From: Bacteroidales bacterium UBA5382
GTDB taxonomy: Bacteria; Bacteroidota; Bacteroidia; Bacteroidales; Dysgonomonadaceae
Direction of reading: 5' to 3'
NCBI GenBank assembly: GCA_002409745.1
Contig: DHOU01000002.1
Span: forward strand, 48,416 to 112,415
Length of the DNA stretch: 64,000 nt
Below the pieces are notes generated by a model. That model was not told where the DNA came from. It worked only from the letters and a program-made list of their open reading frames with translations, and made no database searches. The position numbers and the translations under genes were made by a program. Shown piece by piece: positions 60,460 through 64,000 of this stretch; position 1 is the stretch's first letter, and every line of letters starts with the position of its first letter.

Positions 60460-63246
60460 TTTTCCCTTTAGAAACCGTCCGGTATACGATGCCTCGCAAG
60501 CGGCGATTTCTTCCGGCGTCCCCGTAGCCACCACATATCCGCCCTCTTTTCCTCCTTCGGGACCTATATCGATTACATAATCGGCCGTTTTAATCACCTC
60601 CATATTGTGCTCGATAATCAGCACGGTATGCCCCCGGTCGATGAGCGCGTTAAACGCCTTCAGCAGCGTCTTGATATCGTGGAAGTGAAGCCCCGTGGTG
60701 GGTTCGTCGAAGATAAACAACGTGGGGTCGGCTTTTTCTTCCCCGAGGTAATACGCCAGCTTCACCCGCTGGTTTTCTCCTCCCGATAAGGTGGAAGACG
60801 ACTGTCCGAGCTTGATGTATCCGAGTCCCACATCTTGCAGCGGTTGCATCTTTTTGGCGATCTTCTTCTCCGTAGCGCCTTTTTGTGCGCCAAAGAATTC
60901 GATGGCTTGGTCGACCGTCATCTCCAGAATATCGTAAATGTTCAGTCCCTGGTATTCCACTTCGAGCACTTCGGGAGAAAAACGTTTGCCGTGGCACGAT
61001 TCACACACCAGCTTGATGTCGGCCATAAACTGCATTTCCACCGTGATGGTTCCCTCGCCCTTGCACTCTTCACACCGTCCGCCTTCGACATTAAACGAAA
61101 AATAGGCCGGCTTGAAACCCATCTGCTTGGCAAGCGGCTGGGCGGCATACAGCTTCCGGATTTCGTCATACACCTTTAAATACGTAACCGGATTGGAGCG
61201 CGACGATTTACCGATGGGATTCTGATCGACATACTCCACGTTTTTCACCAGCTTCAGGTCGCCCGCCAACCCGTTGAACTCGGCTTGCTGCAACGAAGAT
61301 CCCTGATAATGATGCAACAGCCCATTATAAAACACATCGTTCACCAGCGACGATTTGCCCGAGCCGCTCACTCCGGTGACGACCGTCATGACATTGAGCG
61401 GGAACTTGACGTTGATATTTTTCAGATTGTTTTGCCGCGCGCCTTTCACCTCTATATAGTTGTTCCACTTGCGGCGTACGGCAGGCACCTCGATGCGCTC
61501 CTCGCCGGTAAGATACTTCACCGTATAACTGTCGGTATTAGTCATCAGATGCGCCACTTCGCCCTGATAAAGCACTTCTCCGCCGAGCCGCCCCGCCTTG
61601 GGGCCGATGTCGATAATATAATCGGCCGCTCGGATGATGTCTTCATCGTGTTCCACCACCACTACCGTATTGCCGAGCTTTTGCAGGTCGCGCAGCACCT
61701 TGATGAGCAAATGCGTATCGCGCGAATGCAACCCGATGCTCGGCTCGTCGAGGATATACAGCGAACCGACAAGGCTGCTGCCCAGCGACGAGGCCAGGTT
61801 GATGCGTTGGCTTTCGCCCCCCGACAGCGTGTTCGACAACCGGTTGAGCGTAAGATACCCCAATCCGACATCGAGCAAAAACTGAAGGCGGTTATGGATC
61901 TCGATGAGCAGGCGTTTGGCGATGCCGGCGTCAGTCTCGTCGAGTTGCAGCTCATCAAAAAACGTTTTCAACTCCGACACCGGCAGCATTACCAAATCTC
62001 CTATCGACCGGCCGCCTACTTTCACATAAAACGCTCCGGGTTTCAGCCGCGCGCCCTTGCATGCCGGACAAACCGTCTTTCCACGGTACCGGGCCAGCAT
62101 GACACGGTACTGGATCTTATAAAGATTCTGCTCCAGCATTTGGAAAAAATCGTTAATGCCGTAAATGCCCAGATCGGGACGCCCGTTCCAAAGGATATCG
62201 CGTTCGGTATCGTTCAGGTCGTAATAAGCCCGGTGAATGGGGAAGTCGGCTTTGTAGGCATTGGCTACAAACTCGCGCCGCCACTCGCTCATCTTCTCTC
62301 CCTTCCAACATTGCACGCACTCTTCCTGCACCGACAGGCTCTTGTCGGGGACAACCAGGTTTTCATCGATGCCGATGACTTTTCCGAAACCTTCGCACAC
62401 GGGGCACGCGCCCACGGGACTATTGAAACTGAACATCAAAGGCGTCGGCTCTTCAAACGTAATGCCGTCGGCTTCAAAGCGGTTGGAAAAGGTAAACGAT
62501 TCCGTCCCGTCAGGCGTCCAGAAACGGATGACACACTCCCCGTCGCCTTCCAGAAAGGCGGTTTCCACCGAATCGGAAAGGCGGTTGACCGTCGACTTAT
62601 CCGAAGAGCACGACAAACGGTCGATGACGATAAGCACTTCCTCCTCCGACGGGATGTTCTTCTGCTGCAACAGCTCATCGATACGGTAAAACTGCCCGTC
62701 GACATCGACCCGAGTGAAACCTTCTTTCTGCAAAATCTCCAATTGCTCCCGCAGATTCCGTCCGTTCCGCAACTGCACGGCCGACAACACGGCCAAACGC
62801 GTCCCTTCGCGGTATTGCAACATCTTCTCCACCACATCGTGCACGTAATGGCGCTTGACTTCGGCGCCCGACACGGGCGAAATGGTCCTGCCGATGCGGG
62901 CATACAGCAAGCGCAGATATTCGTATATTTCGGTGGAGGTCCCGACCGTCGAACGGGGATTGCGCGTATTCACCTTTTGCTCGATGGCGATGGCCGGCGG
63001 GATGCCTTTGATGTAGTCGCACTCGGGCTTGTTCATGCGCCCGAGGAACTGCCGCGCATAGGCCGACAGGCTTTCCACATAGCGCCGCTGGCCTTCGGCA
63101 TACAGCGTGTCGAAGGCGAGGGACGACTTGCCCGATCCGGAAAGTCCGGTAATCACGGTGAAGGTATTTCGGGGGATGTTTACGTCTATATTTTTGAGAT
63201 TGTTGACGCGAGCACCCTTTATTTCAATGTATTTGGAATCACTCAT
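60448..63246 (-). CDS. uvrA: Excinuclease ABC subunit A
   Basis: 932 residues from the ATG at 63246 (MSDSKYIEIKGARVNNLKN), preferred over longer frames because a -7 box (63264-63271) lies just upstream. DNA-damage recognition ATPase of nucleotide excision repair. Two ABC modules: Walker A GLSGSGKSSLAFD and GVSGSGKSSLVND, signatures LSGGESQRINLASS and LSGGENQRVKLAYYL. Zinc-binding CxxC pairs: CPVCEGFG, CPACKGAR, CEECKGEG and CESCHGKR. Length is typical. The C-terminal residues and stop come from an 8-bp repeat (next to LKGKLAN), so the tail is open to slippage variation. Confidence 0.96.
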   Translation of the reverse strand: MSDSKYIEIKGARVNNLKNIDVNIPRNTFTVITGLSGSGKSSLAFDTLYAEGQRRYVESLSAYARQFLGRMNKPECDYIKGIPPAIAIEQKVNTRNPRSTVGTSTEIYEYLRLLYARIGRTISPVSGAEVKRHYVHDVVEKMLQYREGTRLAVLSAVQLRNGRNLREQLEILQKEGFTRVDVDGQFYRIDELLQQKNIPSEEEVLIVIDRLSCSSDKSTVNRLSDSVETAFLEGDGECVIRFWTPDGTESFTFSNRFEADGITFEEPTPLMFSFNSPVGACPVCEGFGKVIGIDENLVVPDKSLSVQEECVQCWKGEKMSEWRREFVANAYKADFPIHRAYYDLNDTERDILWNGRPDLGIYGINDFFQMLEQNLYKIQYRVMLARYRGKTVCPACKGARLKPGAFYVKVGGRSIGDLVMLPVSELKTFFDELQLDETDAGIAKRLLIEIHNRLQFLLDVGLGYLTLNRLSNTLSGGESQRINLASSLGSSLVGSLYILDEPSIGLHSRDTHLLIKVLRDLQKLGNTVVVVEHDEDIIRAADYIIDIGPKAGRLGGEVLYQGEVAHLMTNTDSYTVKYLTGEERIEVPAVRRKWNNYIEVKGARQNNLKNINVKFPLNVMTVVTGVSGSGKSSLVNDVFYNGLLHHYQGSSLQQAEFNGLAGDLKLVKNVEYVDQNPIGKSSRSNPVTYLKVYDEIRKLYAAQPLAKQMGFKPAYFSFNVEGGRCEECKGEGTITVEMQFMADIKLVCESCHGKRFSPEVLEVEYQGLNIYDILEMTVDQAIEFFGAQKGATEKKIAKKMQPLQDVGLGYIKLGQSSSTLSGGENQRVKLAYYLGEEKADPTLFIFDEPTTGLHFHDIKTLLKAFNALIDRGHTVLIIEHNMEVIKTADYVIDIGPEGGKEGGYVVATGTPEEIAACEASYTGRFLKGKLAN

Positions 63247-63263
63247 AGTTGTTTTATAAGGTG

Positions 63264-63271
63264 CAAAGATA
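63264..63271 (-). promoter_or_regulatory. Promoter of uvrA
   Basis: TATCTTTG on the minus strand, about 18 bp before the chosen start. It excludes the upstream in-frame Met at 63369. Confidence 0.55.
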
Positions 63272-63422
63272 CGAATATTTTTGTGTCGATGAAAGGGATG
63301 CGCATGCCCCTTTAGCAACGGAAAGAGTGACGGGCAGCAACGAATACTACTCAGCCCGCAGTTCTTCATTCTTTTGAGGAAGTTAGAAGGGGGTTAAGGC
63401 GAATAATCATAAGATTAATGCT

Positions 63423-63430
63423 TATTTTTG
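63423..63430 (+). promoter_or_regulatory. -7 element of the chimeric gene at 63.5 kb
   Basis: TATTTTTG on the plus strand, 26 bp upstream of the ATG at 63456. Confidence 0.5.
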
Positions 63431-63455
63431 TATTTCATTTCAACAGCATTATTGT

Positions 63456-63827
63456 ATGAGGAAACTTTCGGCCTATTTTAAAAGTCCCGCCCCGATCGAC
63501 GACAAGCCTTGGAACATCGTTATCCTGAGCACGCTCATCGTCATGGCCGTGCTCGCGGTTTTCGCCACCACCCTGTTCTTCGTCCTCCTTCCCCGTATTT
63601 TCAAATCGTTTTTAGCCGGTAACCTGATCTTATCGCTGAGGGCGGAGGACGTTTTTAAGCAGAACCGGCAAGACGCTTGGACGCAATTGGGTGACGTGAA
63701 TTTTATATATAAGTCGAGATACGATGCTTCCTCCGTCACGCTTTCCGTCAAATACAAATTCGGGAAACCCGTGAAGAGTTATGCAATAAAAGAAAGCAAT
63801 AAGGAAGGGCTTGACAGAATTAAGTAG
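63456..63827 (+). pseudogene. Deletion chimera: LytTR-type regulator N-terminus joined to an outer-membrane barrel C-terminus
   Basis: An intact 123-codon frame with two unrelated halves. Residues 1-52 (MRKLSAYFKSPAPIDDKPW then ILSTLIVMAVLAVFATTLFFVLLPRIFKSF) look like the membrane start of Bacteroidota LytTR regulators (...RPYPFDDxPWK...FIVFxxLxxFQPF...LPKIF). Residues 55-123 (LILSLRAEDVFKQNRQDAWTQ, then YKSRYDASSVTLSVKYKFGKPVKSYAIKESNKEGLDRI) are the last strands and tail of an OMP_b-brl_3 / TonB-type outer-membrane protein, ending in the conserved E..RI. Fusion by deletion between two neighbouring genes explains it best. It has no plausible function but may still be transcribed. Confidence 0.6.
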
Positions 63828-64000
63828 CGGAAAGAGGTTACCTTACAGTCTTTCCGATTATTCGATGAAAAAGGAATTGATCGTTTCCGAAAAGCCCATT
63901 GACCGATATGAGGCCCTTAGACGGGACGCAGGATAAAATTTGTTCAACAAAGATTGCGCCAAATTGGTCCGCGTACGTTATCTTCTATATAACAAACCAT
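63828..64000. other. Window edge without recognised feature
   Basis: 173 bp after the chimera; no frame, repeat or RNA signal that I recognise. Confidence 0.4.

Noticed and set aside
61285..63315. 676-codon open frame on the plus strand opposite uvrA
   Set aside because: Pure antisense shadow of a perfectly conserved uvrA; composition is His/Arg/Gln-rich without domains.

Overview
The window comes from a Bacteroidales chromosome (phylum Bacteroidota). The evidence is two SusC/SusD pairs, a hybrid two-component sensor, an ECF sigma/FecR pair feeding a TonB receptor with an STN domain, BACON, NigD-like, fimbrillin-like and FISUMP lipoproteins, and promoters of the phylum type (TAnnTTTG at -7) in front of most operons. 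A DUF6261-like gene and an IS1634-type fossil would fit Tannerellaceae or a relative, but genus is a guess.

Layout. (1) 1-9,669, minus strand: a fructan utilisation locus with hybrid sensor/regulator, SusC, SusD, GH32 enzyme and the first codons of a further gene running off the left edge. (2) 9.8-12.4 kb, plus strand: a small XRE regulator, a fimbrillin/DUF6359 lipoprotein and an uncharacterised helical protein. (3) 12.5-13.1 kb: a frameshifted IS1634-family transposase fossil. (4) 13.15-23.1 kb, minus: an ECF sigma/FecR-controlled SusCD operon ending in a metallopeptidase-like lipoprotein that seems to have lost HExxH, a FISUMP lipoprotein and a TlpA-type thioredoxin. (5) 23.5-23.8 kb: an eleven-unit 21-bp repeat array. 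(6) 23.9-28.2 kb, minus: a GT2 / PAP2 / GT39 envelope glycosylation cassette and an M24 peptidase. (7) 28.6-29.9 kb: an orphan sigma-54 response regulator.

(8) 30-42.6 kb is probably a transition-metal (zinc?) homeostasis locus. Two COG0523 GTPases, a SusD-less TonB receptor, DUF4876, DUF6850, a lipoprotein and an APC permease are transcribed leftward. An ABC transporter whose permease has a 17-histidine periplasmic loop, plus a DUF3299 protein, is transcribed rightward. The two arms share a mirror-image promoter region near 40.1 kb. This is the best candidate for an undescribed integrated system here.

(9) 42.6-53.4 kb is mostly core genome: sufE, a glutaminyl-cyclase-like M28 protein, an LD-carboxypeptidase, gyrB, rpsT, tRNA-Glu, rpmH, a PASTA protein, an RluD-like synthase, ddl and an acyltransferase. 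It is interrupted by a MITE and a RelE/ParE toxin-antitoxin pair. (10) 53.4-60.3 kb is accessory: a NigD-like lipoprotein, a toxin remnant, a lipoprotein joining two BACON domains to a cholesterol-dependent-cytolysin-like domain, a DUF6261-like gene preceded by a 42-bp repeat, a protein with two TonB C-terminal domains, and a GYF/CD225/DUF2752 membrane cluster. (11) uvrA (60.4-63.2 kb) ends inside an 8-bp tandem repeat, and the right edge holds a deletion chimera of a LytTR-type regulator and an outer-membrane barrel.
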